DNA of 64,000 nucleotides from Diabrotica undecimpunctata (taxonomy: Eukaryota; Arthropoda; Insecta; Coleoptera; Chrysomelidae): contig NC_092806.1 of the NCBI RefSeq assembly GCF_040954645.1, positions 130,035,151-130,099,150 on the forward strand, in the 5' to 3' direction. The notes under the pieces were generated by a model, which had not been told where the DNA came from, did not search any database, and saw nothing but the letters and a program-made list of their open reading frames with translations. How positions within the stretch are numbered: the stretch's first letter is position 1; every line of letters begins with the position of its first letter. The translations under genes were made by a program, and so were the position numbers. Of the stretch, positions 43,640 through 57,300 are shown piece by piece.

Positions 43640-44395
43640 TATATCTAGAATCTATTCTACAATTCGAGATATACGCAACTAATACTAATAATATATATGA
43701 AAATATAACTATGATAGTACAACTATGCAGATGAAAACACAAATCCCATTCCCATTAACAGAGGAGTTAGACAAAGCGACGTAGTCCAAAGCTTTTTAAT
43801 CTAGGCCTAAAGGCATCTTCAAAACTACTAATTGGTCAAGATATGGCATCAACGAAGGTAAACTACCTCTGATTCGCTGACGACATTGTGATTATAGGGA
43901 GCACATTCAATTTCTAATGACAAAAACCAAAACAATGACAAACACAGACGACTCCAGGCGTATAGTTATAAATGGTAGTGAAATAAAACAAATTCGGAAA
44001 TATATCTACCTAGGCTGTATTCTGAAACTTAACAAAGGGAACCAAAGAGCGAAAATGATAAGAAGAACAAGACTGGCATGGGTAGGATTTGGAAAACTCA
44101 GTTGCATACTTAAGAACCGCAATATATCTCAATACTTGAGGAGCAAAGTGTTTAACCAGTTCATCCTTCCTATCATGACATATGAATATCAAAACTGAAC
44201 CCTAACCAAGGCAAATATGAATAAATTAGCCACACCAGAAAGAGCAATGCTAAGAGTAGACGACATAAAAAGAATAGCCGGAACAAATTGGAAGTATGTT
44301 GCTCAGGATAGAGATCGTTGGAAAGAGTTGGGAAGGTCTATGTCCAAAAATGGATGATAGAAGGCTAAGAAGAAGAAGAAGAAGAAGAAGAAGAA
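43640..44395 (+). mobile_element. RTE-like LINE with internal deletion and (GAA)n tail
   Basis: NRGVRQ.DVV and LFADDIVIIG-like text come first. From 43917 an open stretch reads KYIYLGCILKLNKGNQRAKM, RTRLAWVGFGKLS, YLRSKVFNQFILPIMTY, followed by KANMNKLATPERAM. That block joins abruptly to DDIKRIAGTNWKYVAQDRDR, so the intervening GHVxR/ILEWRPR block is deleted. The tail at 44364-44394 is (AAG)n. Confidence 0.72.
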
Positions 44396-44974
44396 TGCAA
44401 TATATGTTATCATGGAAACAAATACGTGAAGACTGCATCCAGTAGTGGACATTCAAAGGTATGATAATGATGATCAAAGCTCTGCTTAATGGAATCAATT
44501 TGTTTGTTCCCAAGAGTGACTTAGTAAATATCTTAGAAGCATGTGCATTATAAAATATGAATTGCACAAATTTTTAATAGAAAATATTCAAATGGAAAAC
44601 TACTAGCAATATAAAAATAACATAATTTTGTTTTTATAAAATTTTTAATTTTATTACTTGATTATCTGTAATTCATCTTATCAAAAAAAATCATGATATC
44701 AAGTGGATAGTAGAATAGAATGCAATGTCAGTATAAAAACAGTGCAGGTGCAAATTTGTAGAATATATTTGGATAGATCTCAATCAATGAAACGTTGATT
44801 AGATAAAAATATAAAACGTAAACGTAAAAGAAATTATGAAAACAGATAAACCGAACATAAAAACCGTAAATTAGACAGGTTTATAGATTACTTTTTGACA
44901 AAATTAACGAAAAGATATCCGACATAAAATATTTCTTTACAATTCGACGACTTCCTCGGCTATTGGAATATATT

Positions 44975-44978
<4 letters not shown>

Positions 44979-45040
<62 letters not shown>
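44979..45040. repeat. (AT)n next to a minus-strand LINE 3' end
   Basis: 62 bp of AT, abutting the 3' end of the LINE that starts at 45043; probably its amplified tail. Confidence 0.9.
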
Positions 45041-45042
<2 letters not shown>

Positions 45043-45046
<4 letters not shown>

Positions 45047-45980
45047 TCAGGCCCTAGAGGCCCTTGGCTTCGATAATCTTGGCTAATTTTATATACTTTT
45101 TACGGTCCTTCATTTGTACTTTCCAGTTTCTTGTTCCTATTTCTTATATCTGGGACACGTATGAGAAATCAGCACCGTTACTCCCTGCTGCAGTCTATAT
45201 TGCAAGGTAAAGTCAAAGGTAAGCGAGGACCCGGTAGAAGGAGAATATCATGGATGCGGAATTTAAGAACATGGTTTAAGAAAACCTCAACGGAGCTGTT
45301 TCGAGCCGCAGCGAGCAAGGTCATGATTGCCAATATGATTTCCAACATCCGAAACGGATAGGAACCAGAAGAAGAAGAAGATTTCTTCTAGTCAGTCCGA
45401 ACGGCCTTAAACCAATCCCTTCGTGGTATCCCTTTCCTTTTCTTCCCTTGTTCTCCTGCTTGTAGGACTCTTAGGACGTTTCTTTCTTTTGACATTCGTA
45501 AAACATGTTCAATCATCTGACTCTCTGTGCTCTGATCTTCTGCGTTATTTTAAGTCTCTTATAGATCTCCATTAACTCCTGGTTTGTTCTTCTGTGCTAT
45601 TCCCCATTAGCCTCCTTCATGCCACCAAAAATTTTTTTCAGGATTTTCCTCTACCAAATCTCTAACTTTTTTCTTCTTTTTTATTCATTGTCCAAGTTTT
45701 ACATGCCTACAATACTGTTGGTCTCTATTCCAATCTTGAATGTGTCAGAAGTCATCTGCGAAACCTATGCATTGCTGCCTTTTGCTAAGAATCGTGCGGC
45801 ATGTCTTGATCTTGGTTCCTCTAATTATTTTTTCTAGTACTATGTTGAATAAGTCTGTTGACAGAGTCCGTTTCGTGATAAAAATTCGTAGTCCTGTTTA
45901 AAGTCAATAAAAAACATGCAAACCTAGGTTTTATTCATAGCTGTTGCTCTGTTAAGTTAACTTAAAAATTTGATCAGTTG
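45043..45980 (-). mobile_element. Degenerate LINE, minus strand, split by a plus-strand LINE
   Basis: The minus strand gives VCMFFIDFKQDYEF (palm), LEEPRSRHAARFL, IWWRKILKKIFGGMKEANG, then a GLRPFGLT tail before 45390. It resumes at 45130-45043 with LESTNEGP-like text ending in CCTCTAGGGCCTGATATATA. The interruption is the element at 45131-45385. Confidence 0.6.
45131..45385 (+). mobile_element. LINE 3' end, recurring family, nested
   Basis: MRNQHRYSLLQSILQGKVKG, KRGPGRRRISWMRNLRTWFK, ELFRAAASKVMIANMISNI, stop, then GAAGAAGAAGAAG. Open throughout, one of the better-preserved copies. Confidence 0.82.
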
Positions 45981-46029
45981 TTGTTCTTCCCTGTCTGAAA
46001 CCAGCCTTTTTTTTTACATTTTAAAAGAA

Positions 46030-46480
46030 AATAAGGAAAATCTGCATACAGACACCTGTGACTAACACAGGAAGTGTTGGGTTCCTAATACCCTAACGAA
46101 GCTGTGCCAGAACGAGATGCCCGAGGGATTTAGACCTTTGACACTTCGTCCCGTCACCACTTCGAGGCGGTCGGCGTCCAACTAAAAACCTCCTATCTTT
46201 CTTCCGCACATTTATCGGGGAAATCACACCCACACGAATCACCAAAGACTTTCAACCCCCTACCTTAGCGAGGCTGCCATCTCTCTCGCGTCGTCTGTCT
46301 CTTATTTACTTCTATTTTGGCCTGCGACAGTCCAAACCCCATCGAGGTGCTACTCGACTGTTTTAAAATTCTGTTGCGAGTTCCTTCTCCTCTCGTTTTG
46401 AAGAGAGCAGTACCCTGAAAAATTTGTGGATTCGTGTCCACACCACTCATCCCTCATCTTGTATTTTAAAAATATCATCC
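46030..46480. repeat. GC-richer unassigned block
   Basis: Distinct composition with CGGTCGGCGTCCAAC-type text. Perhaps the untranslated part of a LINE: 46490-46560 reads HWNKIPSKLRDLHTSIKSL on plus, like the C-terminus of some CR1/Jockey ORF2 proteins. Confidence 0.3.
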
Positions 46481-47099
46481 AAATGTATTGGCAAGATCAC
46501 TGGAATAAAATCCCTTCCAAGCTTCGTGATCTCCATACCAGCATTAAAAGTTTGAGCTTGTAATGTAATACATATAATGAAATTGTACCTGTGTCAGTAA
46601 CCTACGCTGTCAAGACACCTAAAGCTAAATAAAAAAATATATATTGTGTCAGCCTCAACATTTTTACTCCTTGATAAAAATTTCTGACTTCTATTTGAAC
46701 ATAGTTGTCTTCTATTATTTTCAGTTATTTTCCAGTCATTTTCTCTTCTTTTGTCTATATAATCGTTTAGCTTCGCTCCTTTTGGTTTTATATTTTCCAA
46801 TTCTTTTGCAGTCCTCTTCAAAATAGTGTTCTCTCTTTTATTTTTCTGCTTTCCCAATGCTAAGGTCTGCGGCTTGTAGCATGGCTGTTTGGAAAATATT
46901 AGAAAAAACAACGAAATATGATATAGACCGCCACTACATCTTTTTGGACGTAGAAAATAATAAAAAATTATAAAAAGTCGATGATATTACCAAAGCCCTA
47001 ACAGATATTAGGACTGAGAAGGAGGATGTTCGACTTTAAAATTCTAAAAATATTCGTAGAATTAATCTCCAAGAGTATCTACCTTAACTATTTAAAACT

Positions 47100-47430
47100 A
47101 AAAGATATGCTATCATGCATACCTGTCAACCTGGCATTAGAGAAAGTTATGGGAGATTCAGAAAAAAATTTAAATGGTGTGATATCCACCAATAATCTAT
47201 AAGTAATGGCATATATGCTGATGATATCGTGATAATTGGAAAAATCCGAGATGCAGTTGAAGCTATGACACGAATAAAAAATACCGTAGAAAACACTGGA
47301 CTTGTGGTTAATACACAGAAAATTAAATATATGCTGGTATCGTCAAGAATTCAATAAAACAACTTAGAGATACAGATACAATTTATAAAATCTTCGAAAC
47401 AATATAAGAATTTCGTTATTCGGAGTAACT
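47100..47430 (+). mobile_element. LINE reverse-transcriptase fragment
   Basis: VNLALEKVMGDSEKN, then MAYADDIVIIGKIRDAVEAM (YADD), TGLVVNTQKIKYMLVSSR. One stop before YADD. Confidence 0.7.
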
Positions 47431-47513
47431 GGTGAAGTGCAAAAACATATACTTTATAACAATTCATATAATTAATTCAATTTTAATTTTTAATAATAAT
47501 TTATGACAATACC

Positions 47514-47688
47514 ATGGGCGCCGCCAAAATAATTTTCAGGGGTTCATCTGCTTTTCAGGGGGTGCATTTGCATATACACATACTATTAACCAATATCAAA
47601 TATATAACTATACATGTATAGCTATGTACTTTCTTTTCGGACAGGAGGATGCAACTACACCTTATTGCACCCCGCTGCCGGCGCCCAT
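47514..47688. mobile_element. Candidate 175-bp MITE
   Basis: Ends ATGGGCGCCG and CGGCGCCCAT are perfect 10-bp inverted repeats. The interior is non-coding. It lies about 120 bases beyond the gene B polyadenylation signal. Confidence 0.5.
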
Positions 47689-47808
47689 GCATAATACATA
47701 AGTAACAATAACTTTATTAAAAACGTTAGTATTTTATGTTAGCCCCCAAGCTGGCTCAGCCATACATACAATTTGGGTAATAAACGTACAGAAATACGAG
47801 GTTAAATA

Positions 47809-47814
47809 TTTATT
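47809..47814 (-). terminator. Polyadenylation signal of gene B
   Basis: AATAAA on minus, 74 bases after the gene B stop. Confidence 0.6.
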
Positions 47815-47887
47815 TCTTTATAATTTAACTGTATACTACAATAAATTTTTGACGAAATATTGATGACTTAAAACACCAAATACACAT

Positions 47888-48078
47888 TTAAAAACTAGCT
47901 GGTGTTACTTTACAATCAACTTTACTAGGATAGTCGCAAGTAAGCTCGTCTTGATCCCACAAAGTACCAGGTGCGCATGTAAATTCAATTGCCTCTCCTC
48001 TTAGACATTCGTAATATTTAGCACAATCATCTTCATCTGGTAACAGGGTTCCGTCATCTTTGCCAACACAAATTGGAT
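47888..48078 (-). CDS. Gene B terminal exon (CBM14 domain and stop)
   Basis: Acceptor TTTTTTTAG before ATCCAATTTGTG, stop TAA at 47890-47888. Cysteines ICV, DCA, YEC, FTC, TCD, VDC. A longer frame upstream of the acceptor is intron. Confidence 0.88.
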
Positions 48079-48338
48079 CTAAAAAAAATAAGAATTTTTT
48101 ATTTAGAAAATAGCGGAAGTTAGTAAAAAGACTGAATCTAAAATAACTTCTTGCTACGACACAGACACTTAGAATTGGTAGTAAAATATACAAGGCAACA
48201 GAAGTAAATATTTTGAAAACTTCTTCAAGTGCAGTCTCCATTGGTGAATGTTGACAAAAATTTCGGCGAACTATGTGAAGTTTTGTGACGTTACTCTTCA
48301 ATCACGGGTATTATTTAGTCAGGAACACTGCCTCTTTC

Positions 48339-48387
<49 letters not shown>

Positions 48388-51300
48388 AATTGAGCCACTG
48401 TCCAAATCTAGCCTTGGCCTCCTCCAACCTTGCCGGTCCCGCGCCGATCTTCTCCAGGTTCTCACGTCTAGTAGGTAAATTTCGCGCTTCCGCGACCACT
48501 ATTGTTGCGTTTTGCACATACAATGACAATTGGTGTCATCAGAAAGGGAAAAGCAGATATTCTGTTCAATCCAGAACTCGCTGGTTTCCCCCTTTCGCAT
48601 TAGGTATGTATATTAAAATAGAAAAAAAAAGAAAGCCAGAGGACTATATAAAACTCTATTTGCAATTAAATAAAAGCCAAAGACAAATATACATACGTTA
48701 AAATATAATAAAACTGTAACGAGCTACAAATTAATTAATAAAGACACACAAAATGCAATCCAAAACAATTCAATATATTATTGTAATATTAATATTATTG
48801 TAATACATTACATGTAATATGTACGTAATACAAATATTAATAAACTCAATTCAAAAGTATAATCGGTAATAAAATACACATTAATTAATAGTAAAATAAA
48901 ATATACAAGTAAACTATACAGTAAATACGCTAAAATGAATGTTTATGTATATGAAAAATGTTCTTTTTTTTGACAATGTTTAATCGCGAACGCGGCTCAA
49001 CTGATATAAAGTTCTAAGCAAATATGACATCTATATACCAAGTAAACGTACTTGATATATGCAGCAATGTAATTTTGGCAACAAATAGTATAAGGTGTTC
49101 CTTACCTCATGAAATGATAGCACCACCGCTATCGCAAAAGACGTCTTCACCGACGCACAGAAACCACACAAAATTGATAATGCAACCTTACTGCATTTGA
49201 CGACTCTCCCGGTCACAGGGCCGATACGAAGTGTCTGTGGTAGGGTGCACCACCCTCAACGCAAACCCATGTGTGTATCGTTTGGGAGACAAAACTCGAC
49301 TATGACTATTTTTATCTCAAATACACATCTGTGTCATTTTGCAGATGGCCCGTCTCGTAATATGTAGTTTTTAACACAGATGTATTTTTGTATGGGCTGT
49401 AAGCTGTATCAAAAGAATCAAAACTACCACAAAGTCTGTTAATGTTATATAAATGTTTATGTATAGTTGCGAAACTGCAACAACTATATCCTTCCACCTT
49501 TTTCATTGCCTTCCTTTTGGTCTTGCGACCTGCATTTTACTATTTACGGCTCTTTTCGGTAATTTTTCTACATAATCAGCCCATCTAAGTCTCTGAAGTT
49601 AAACGAATTCTAAAATCGGTGCCTTTTTTAACAGTTGGTAGTGTTAATGGTTGTACCAGGATCTCTATACTCCGTTTTCGTTAACAGGTCCCAATATCTT
49701 CTTTAGGACTTTTCTCTCCAGGACTTCCAGCTTTCTTTTTGTGTATTCTGTCATCAACCATGTCTCGCATCCATAACATACTAGTAGTTTGATAATAGTT
49801 TTGTAGAGCTTGATTATTTAGTGTGTGTTTTTGGAGCGGAACACATAGGCAAGTAAAAAATAAACTTTGTTTCCCTTTACTACTCTTCTTTAAATTTCTG
49901 GTTTTTTTGTTCCATCTCTGTTTAATGCAACTTTGAAATATGCCAAACTTTCTACAGTTTTAATATCGTCCTCTAATTCAACTGTGCGTCTGCTTCCCCT
50001 AGCTCTTGCCTGTGTTAGTTCTTTTGTCTTTTGAATATTTATTACTAATCGGGTCTCTTTTGCCCCTGTTTTTAATTTTAAATATTTATCTGCCATCTCT
50101 TCTGTTCTGCGAGACATATTGCTGATGTCCTCGGTATAGGCGGCAAACTGTATTGATTTATTTGTTAAGACATTACATCTTCCGTTATCGGATAGGTGAA
50201 CGTATATTCAGCTGTCTTATCACATATTTAAGAGTCAAGTTGAATAGTATCGGTGCCAGTCCGACATCTTGCTTTATTCCTTTGAGTATATGAAGTATTT
50301 GATATAACTTTTGTCTATTAATTGAGTCGTAGGTCTGTGAATAGATGACCAGTAGATCTTTCTTGTCGATAACCGACAATTTTTGTGTACGCTGTGCACA
50401 AAAGGGTTTATACGTCACATATCTGTGTTTATACGTCCATGGGTTTTCCAGTCTGATTTGATTTCTTTTTTTTACCACTGTTTATTTTACTTTCTTAAAT
50501 TAGCATAGATTTGTTCGGGGTTTGTATTCTTCTCTTAAAAATTACGTAGATATCTATACGCTTTTCTTATATCGTTGCTTTGCAGATTTTCTTCCATTTT
50601 CTGTATATTACCGTTTTTGTAGATTCTTTTCTTTGTTGGGCTTATTTTATCGGTTCTCCTCTTCATCATTGAACCATTCTCCTTGTTTTTTTCTTTTCTT
50701 TTGCCTATGATCTTTCTTGCTGCATCAATTTCCATTAATTTTATTTCTTCCCAATGTTCTTCGGTTCCTAGACTGCCTGCATTTGTCAGTGTTTGTGTTA
50801 TTTATGTCTCATAGTTCTGTTTGATATCCTTTTGTCTCAATTTTTGTACATCTAGTTATTCTGTTGTTTGTTCTTGTCTGTCCCTCCTATTTTTCTGACT
50901 TCTGCATCTGTATTTTGTCTGTAGTAGGAGATGGTCAGATCCGCAGCATGCTTCTTTTCGGCTCTTCATAAAACTTCTTCTTTAAGTGCGGTCTCCATTA
51001 GTGGACTTGTGGACAATTTCGGCAAACTGTGTGAGGTTTTGGGATGATTCTCTTCAATCACGGATAATATTCAGTCAGGAGTACTACCTACACTCCTCTA
51101 TTTTTGTCCTCTGTGACCCATATTTTTCTTTTTATGATTAGTTTTGAGAGCTCACTTATGTGCTGTCGAGATATATGTTCTAGATTTGCAATATTTCCCA
51201 TCTCAATTAATGTTAATAGTTCTCTCTTTTTCGGTCTTCTCAAAACGTCTAACAAAAGGCCTTAAGGGAGTTAATTGTATCAATTTTCATGGTCCAAACT

Positions 51301-54300
51301 TATACTCCATACCACAAGATAAAGTATACGTACCAACAAATATAAAGGTCTTGCGTTGTTGGTTCATTGTTGTTAATGCTTAGTTTGTTGACATTGGGAT
51401 TTATATTTTATGCGTCTTCTGCTAGTGTTGGGACTGCACTTAGAGACTCACTGATATATTCATGCTATACTTTGACTTGCTTCTGTGGCGATGATATATC
51501 TTCACCCGTATTGCTTTTTACAATTGATTGGTGGGTGTCATATCTTTTATTGGTTAGTTATTTAGTGATAATATGTTGTCACCTCGGGGGAACAAATAAG
51601 GGTCTAACCACCTTCTGATATCCCCGGGTGCTCTGTAGAGGGCTTCGGAGTAAACGTCGAGATCTCCTCTACTTAAGTCCATTTCGGGTTATGGACTTAA
51701 TGGAAAATATTTATCTTCGGCGTCTTGCCTTGAAAAAGGCAAGATATTTCTTACATGACAATTTCTTCGACGAAATAAAAACACCAAGTAAAGTTGAAAC
51801 AATTCTCAGCCACAGAGTATGGAAAATAAATGCAGGAAGCAGAGCCTCGAGAGCAATAAGCTCTCGGAGAGCCCGTGAGGGACTGACCTCGCTGACCTGA
51901 AAATCGCCAATATTTATATGTGCTGTTCGAGCGATAAATAGGGATTTCCAGGTCAAGAGCCAATGGGAAAATTCGAGGCGGGGCGATGCGCATCGAAATG
52001 CGTACTAGTCCACAGACAATGGCATTCGATGACAATGTAATTGTCTAAGCAAGAGTTTCTGTCTATTTCCTTTTACATTTTTTTGCTGCCTTCTTGACAA
52101 CTTTATTTGCTTTCACTATAACTTTCTCTAAGTCGTTCCTTCTCTGCTTCTGTTCTGGAATTTAGTAGTTCTAAAGTGTTTGCGGCTTTCTATTTTGTTA
52201 CACATTTCTCTGGTGAGCTACTCTTTCTTTTAAGCCCAAAATGTTTTAAATGGTTTCCACTAGGGCATTGCCAATCGTTTTCCAATTTTTAGGCTGCACT
52301 CGATTGGAAAGGTCTTCATTCGCATATAAATTTACTTTTTGTAAGAGTATTTAATGTTTGTGTAAGAACTGATTGTTATGTACTAAGGTTATAAATGCAT
52401 CTCTAAATTCTATATAATCACTATAATTTCCACCAAATTTTATTAAATTTATGGGGGGAAGCCTAATATATAAATTTGTATTATTATTGTCATTACCAGT
52501 GCCACAAGAGGACGACGTTATTTTCAATTTGATTTGAATATTCCAGGTTGATTATTGTAAATACATTGTACACATGCTTTTTATGTGTATAAGGTGAAAG
52601 TATGCAGTTTTAAATTCCTCGTGGTCGTTATAGTTTTATTCTTTTTCATCAAATGTTTCGATTTGTGAATGTATCTAATTAAATTCATCAAATGATGTCT
52701 CGAATCTATCTTATCTTAATTGTAAATTTGTTATTATGCTTTCGTCTAAATTTGAAACATTTATCTGATTAAAATATTGATGTTACCTGTTTAACTTAAT
52801 GATTTTTTAAGATTTCAATTGCTTTTGTTTATAAAATGATAAAACGATAATAAATTTCGATGAAAATGATGATATACTTATATATACTTATATTTTATAA
52901 TATTATACTATTATATGATAAATAAAATTAAAGGTATTTATTTAAGCTAAAGCCAAAAAGGTATTAAGAAATATATGAAAATAGAAAAGATCTCTGCTTT
53001 GGCTATTATATTTCTTTGGCTGTTACCCATGGTTATTAAAGTTTGTTTAGCAGTAAATGGTTGACTTCAATTAGTACCGACTATAAACATCCTGGGTTAA
53101 CCGATTATAGTATAAAAGGCCCTGTTTCAGGTAAAGTTTAAATATGTTTCCTCGTAAAATTTGTCAATCTTCATTTCTTAATGTTGATTTAATTGCGTAC
53201 AATCCAAACTCATTATAATTTTATTAATACAGATAAGGCTTATATTGACAAAACCGTACTAATAAGAGGGTTTTTCGAATTCGATGGTAGTGCGCGAGGG
53301 GTTTGCTAATCAGCTTTTAAGTGGTTTTCAGGTATTTATATAATAAGTTTATGGAAATGAACACCAACCAGTATTTAAATACAAGCTCTTGATAAAATTT
53401 GTTTGTCTTTATGTATCACGGGAAGTGTTAAGTAGTATTACTCATGTTATTCATTACATTTTCTATCATTATGTGGCGTCCGTGGGATAATAATAATGGG
53501 GCTTCTACTAGTGTTCCGGTAAATAAGAAACATTTATCTGTAGATGCAAAGCAAATTGTAAAAACTATATAGAGTATCTTACTAAAAAGAGGACTTGACA
53601 CAACTTCCGCTACGAGTAAAATATGCGATTTGACGAAAATACCTCTGACCTCAGTAAAAAGAGTTACATCAAATCCCATAGAAACAAGAAAAAAAAAACG
53701 TAAAGATTCCAGTTTCACCAAATGTATGGACGAAGCCGATAAGGAATTGATACGTCGAAAAGTCTATGCCATGTACGAAGAGCAACGAATACCTACATTA
53801 AGAGCTCTGAAACAACGGCTCAATGTTGACGAAACCAAAATAAGCTGTAACCTCACCAGCTTATGGAAAATTTTGAAAAGTATGGGCTTTCGATATCGTA
53901 TAATTGACAAAAGACAAGTAATTTCATTACAAAAATGGACAAAGTTATGAGTATATAACTTCGATAAGAAAATTCCGTTCTGAAAATCGTCCGATAATTT
54001 ACCTCGACGAGAAATGGTTTGACACACATTCAACGTGACCTAAAGGATTTGCCGATTCCTCCGGTCAATGTAAGACAAAAGTTCCGTCAAATAAAGGGAA
54101 AAGAATAACGATTTTACATACTGGATCAGAAGATAGTTGAGTTCCAAATGCCCTGTGGCTTTCTGTAAAGAATATTAAAGACAACTGTCGACTACCATGA
54201 AGATACAACGGCAGAACATTTTGAAGAATGGTTTAAAAATAATCTTATGCCAAACATTCCTCAGAATAGCGTAATAGTAATGAACAATGCAAGCTATCAC

Positions 54301-57300
54301 AGTCGCCGACTAAGTAAGGCTCCAAACTCGAATAATATTAAATTGGAAATTCAAAATTACATGGAGACGAATGATATGTATTTTGAAGAATGTTACACCA
54401 AACAAGAGCTTTTAGAAGTTTTAAAGGCATTTTCTATAAAAAAAGTATATGTTTCTGATACATTGGCAGAGGAAATGGGACATACAGTGCTGCGGCTTCC
54501 ACCTTATTATTATACGTTTAATCCCATAGAACATATGTAACATGAATTGAAGTCTCACTTGAGGTCACAAAATATTTCTCCAACATTAAGTAGTACTGTT
54601 GTAGAGTTAATAAGAAAATGTGTCAATGATATTCTTCCAAGTATAGTTGGAGAAATTCAGTCCGACACGTAATAAGTAAGAAAATTCATATGTTCATGTA
54701 GATCATAATTTAATTGAACCGATCATAATTAATTTAGATGAGAATAGCGATAGCGAAACAGAACTATGTGTGGAGTGATACTGTCATCAAATCTACAAAT
54801 GTTACGATTTAGAAAACGGTTCTTTTCAGAGCCACAAATTATTATTAATGTATGTATGTATATAGTATTAATGTATAATATCAACAATTAAAATAGGTTT
54901 AATTTATTTTAAAATTCCTTTGAAAACATTAGTTTCCGGTATATAAGGCAAAGCAATATATTTTACATCCGTTTTTTTGTTTTTGTCGTCGTAATCATTG
55001 TAAATTTTGTAGATCCTTTGCTTTATTATAGAAGTACCGTCTAGTCAGTGTTAATTGTCAAAAGACCAACTCTGTCTACCTCGTTTGCTTATCGCTCCGG
55101 ACAGGTCTTAATAATGGGCCAAGTCAGATAAATTTAGTAATATTTACGACCGCACTAATTGAAGTCAACCATTTTCTGCTAAACAAACTTTACCTGCTAT
55201 TGTCTCACTTTCACTAGAATTCGGCGCTAAATGACCAAATGTTGTTTTGGCAGAATCGATTTAATCTTTGTGATTTGATACTTAGTGGAATATAGTATAT
55301 ATTGAGTTATTTTGCGCTGTTTATACAATAAAGTACTGTTTATGACTTGAATTCCAACTATGTATGAACACAACAAAAAAATCTCTGTACTGTGTAATGA
55401 TATTCACTCAGTGATATCTACATCCTTTAATGACGAAAAATATATTTTATAACCATAGCTTAGCTAGTAGTTCTTGGCATGGACTATTTGACTAGCGGTA
55501 GCGTCTATTTACAACTATTAAAAAATATCTTCTGATACTAAGGACTCTTTATCGACTTTATCGAGAATTGAACGTTAACTGGACATAAGTATCTGGCAGA
55601 GATTCCAGAAGACCAAATTTAACTGCTAATGGTTATTCTTACAGATGACGCAACATTGATGCATGATAGTTACTTCATTATGGCATTCCTCGGATAGTTA
55701 CTTGTAAAGTATCTTGACGAGGTTCAAATCACACGATTTATTTGGCCTGCTCGCAATCCAGGTTTAAATTCCATTGAACATATTTGGGATATGATGATTT
55801 AATCTTTATGGAGACATATGCCGGCCCTCATAAATTCTAGAGAGCTTTACACTTTACATATTCTCTCTAACTATGTTCTCTGTAAACAGTCTAAATTAAT
55901 ACTATGGTCTTATTGAGGACAGGGATATCAAAGTATTTCTATTCTTAATACAAATGTGTTTTTCAACATTCAAAGAATTATAAAAGACCAAAACAAAAGG
56001 TATTGAAATAAACATGATAAAAAGTATGCTAAAATGCAGCTTCTAATAAATTAGTATGATACCAGCCAGTCTGCTGAATTTAGTTTTTTCGTATGAATAT
56101 CCAAATTATTATTTGCTTGATTCGTATACGTTTAAAACATAGTTAGTTGCTTTAACAAAATTTTACTTACTTGGGGTAGTAGAAGGTCCCGGTGTGGTAG
56201 CTACAAGAAGAGGTACAATTATTAATGATAATACTTTAATTCGTTTTAAATGTAAACGTTTATTACGATTGTAATTAGATCCAAAAGATCTTAATCATCA
56301 CTTAAAATTATTATAATACGAGTCTTCTTTACAGTTGTTACATGTGTATTGTCCATAATATTAACATTAATTAATCTGGGTAAGATGCAATTCTTGTACT
56401 GTGCTCAATTTTAGCATGAAGTTCAAGTGTATGCACCTACAACAGAAGGAACAGACGAAGAGATAGAAGAACTATACCATAGCATTAATCAAGTCGTGAA
56501 AAGATTAAAAAAGCAAGACCTAATAATTGTCATGGGTGACTTCAACGCCAAAGTTGGGGCCAGCAAAACATCATCTACAGTTGGACCGTTTGGTCTAGGA
56601 AACCGGAACGATCAGGAAGATACGTTGGAGATTTTTGCGGAAGCAATTCAATTAGTAAAAATGAACACCTGGTTTAAGCTACACCCAAGGAAACTGTACA
56701 CTTGAAAATCTCCACAGGATTCTATGGGAAGGATTGTAAGAAATCAGATTGATTACATGCTAGTAAATAAGAGATATAGGAACAGTTATACATCTGTCAA
56801 AACATACCTGAGGTAGACATAAATTCTGATCACGTACCAGTTGTAGGTAATTTCAAAGTCAGAATGAAGAAGGTTACAAGTAAGTCGATGAAGAAATATG
56901 ATGTTAGAAAACTGAAAAATCCCAATGTTCAACTGAAGGTGAGTGAAAACCTCAATACAAAGGTGCAAAAATGCAAAAATGCAGGAACTATAGAGAAAAG
57001 TCTGACCATCATACAAGAAACAGTGAGAGAAATAAAAGAACATCACCTGAAGAAAAATACAGAGCAACAGAAATCGTGGATGACTGATGAAATACTTGAA
57101 CTTATGGATCAGAGAAAAAAAACAAAGAAAATCTCCAAAAATATAAGAGAATACATACCATCGTCAGAAGAAAAATTAAAGACGCCAAAGATAAACAAAA
57201 AACAGAACAATGTCAAGAAATAGAGGAGTATCAGAGTCGATATGATAACTTCAATATTCATCGAAAGGTGAAGGAAATAGCTGGAAAGTTCCGAAAACGC

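Noticed and set aside
48079..48301. Longer gene B terminal ORF with a hydrophobic N-terminus (RRNFCQ...LLPILSVCVV)
   Set aside because: It reads through the splice acceptor into intron; gene A has the acceptor at the same place.
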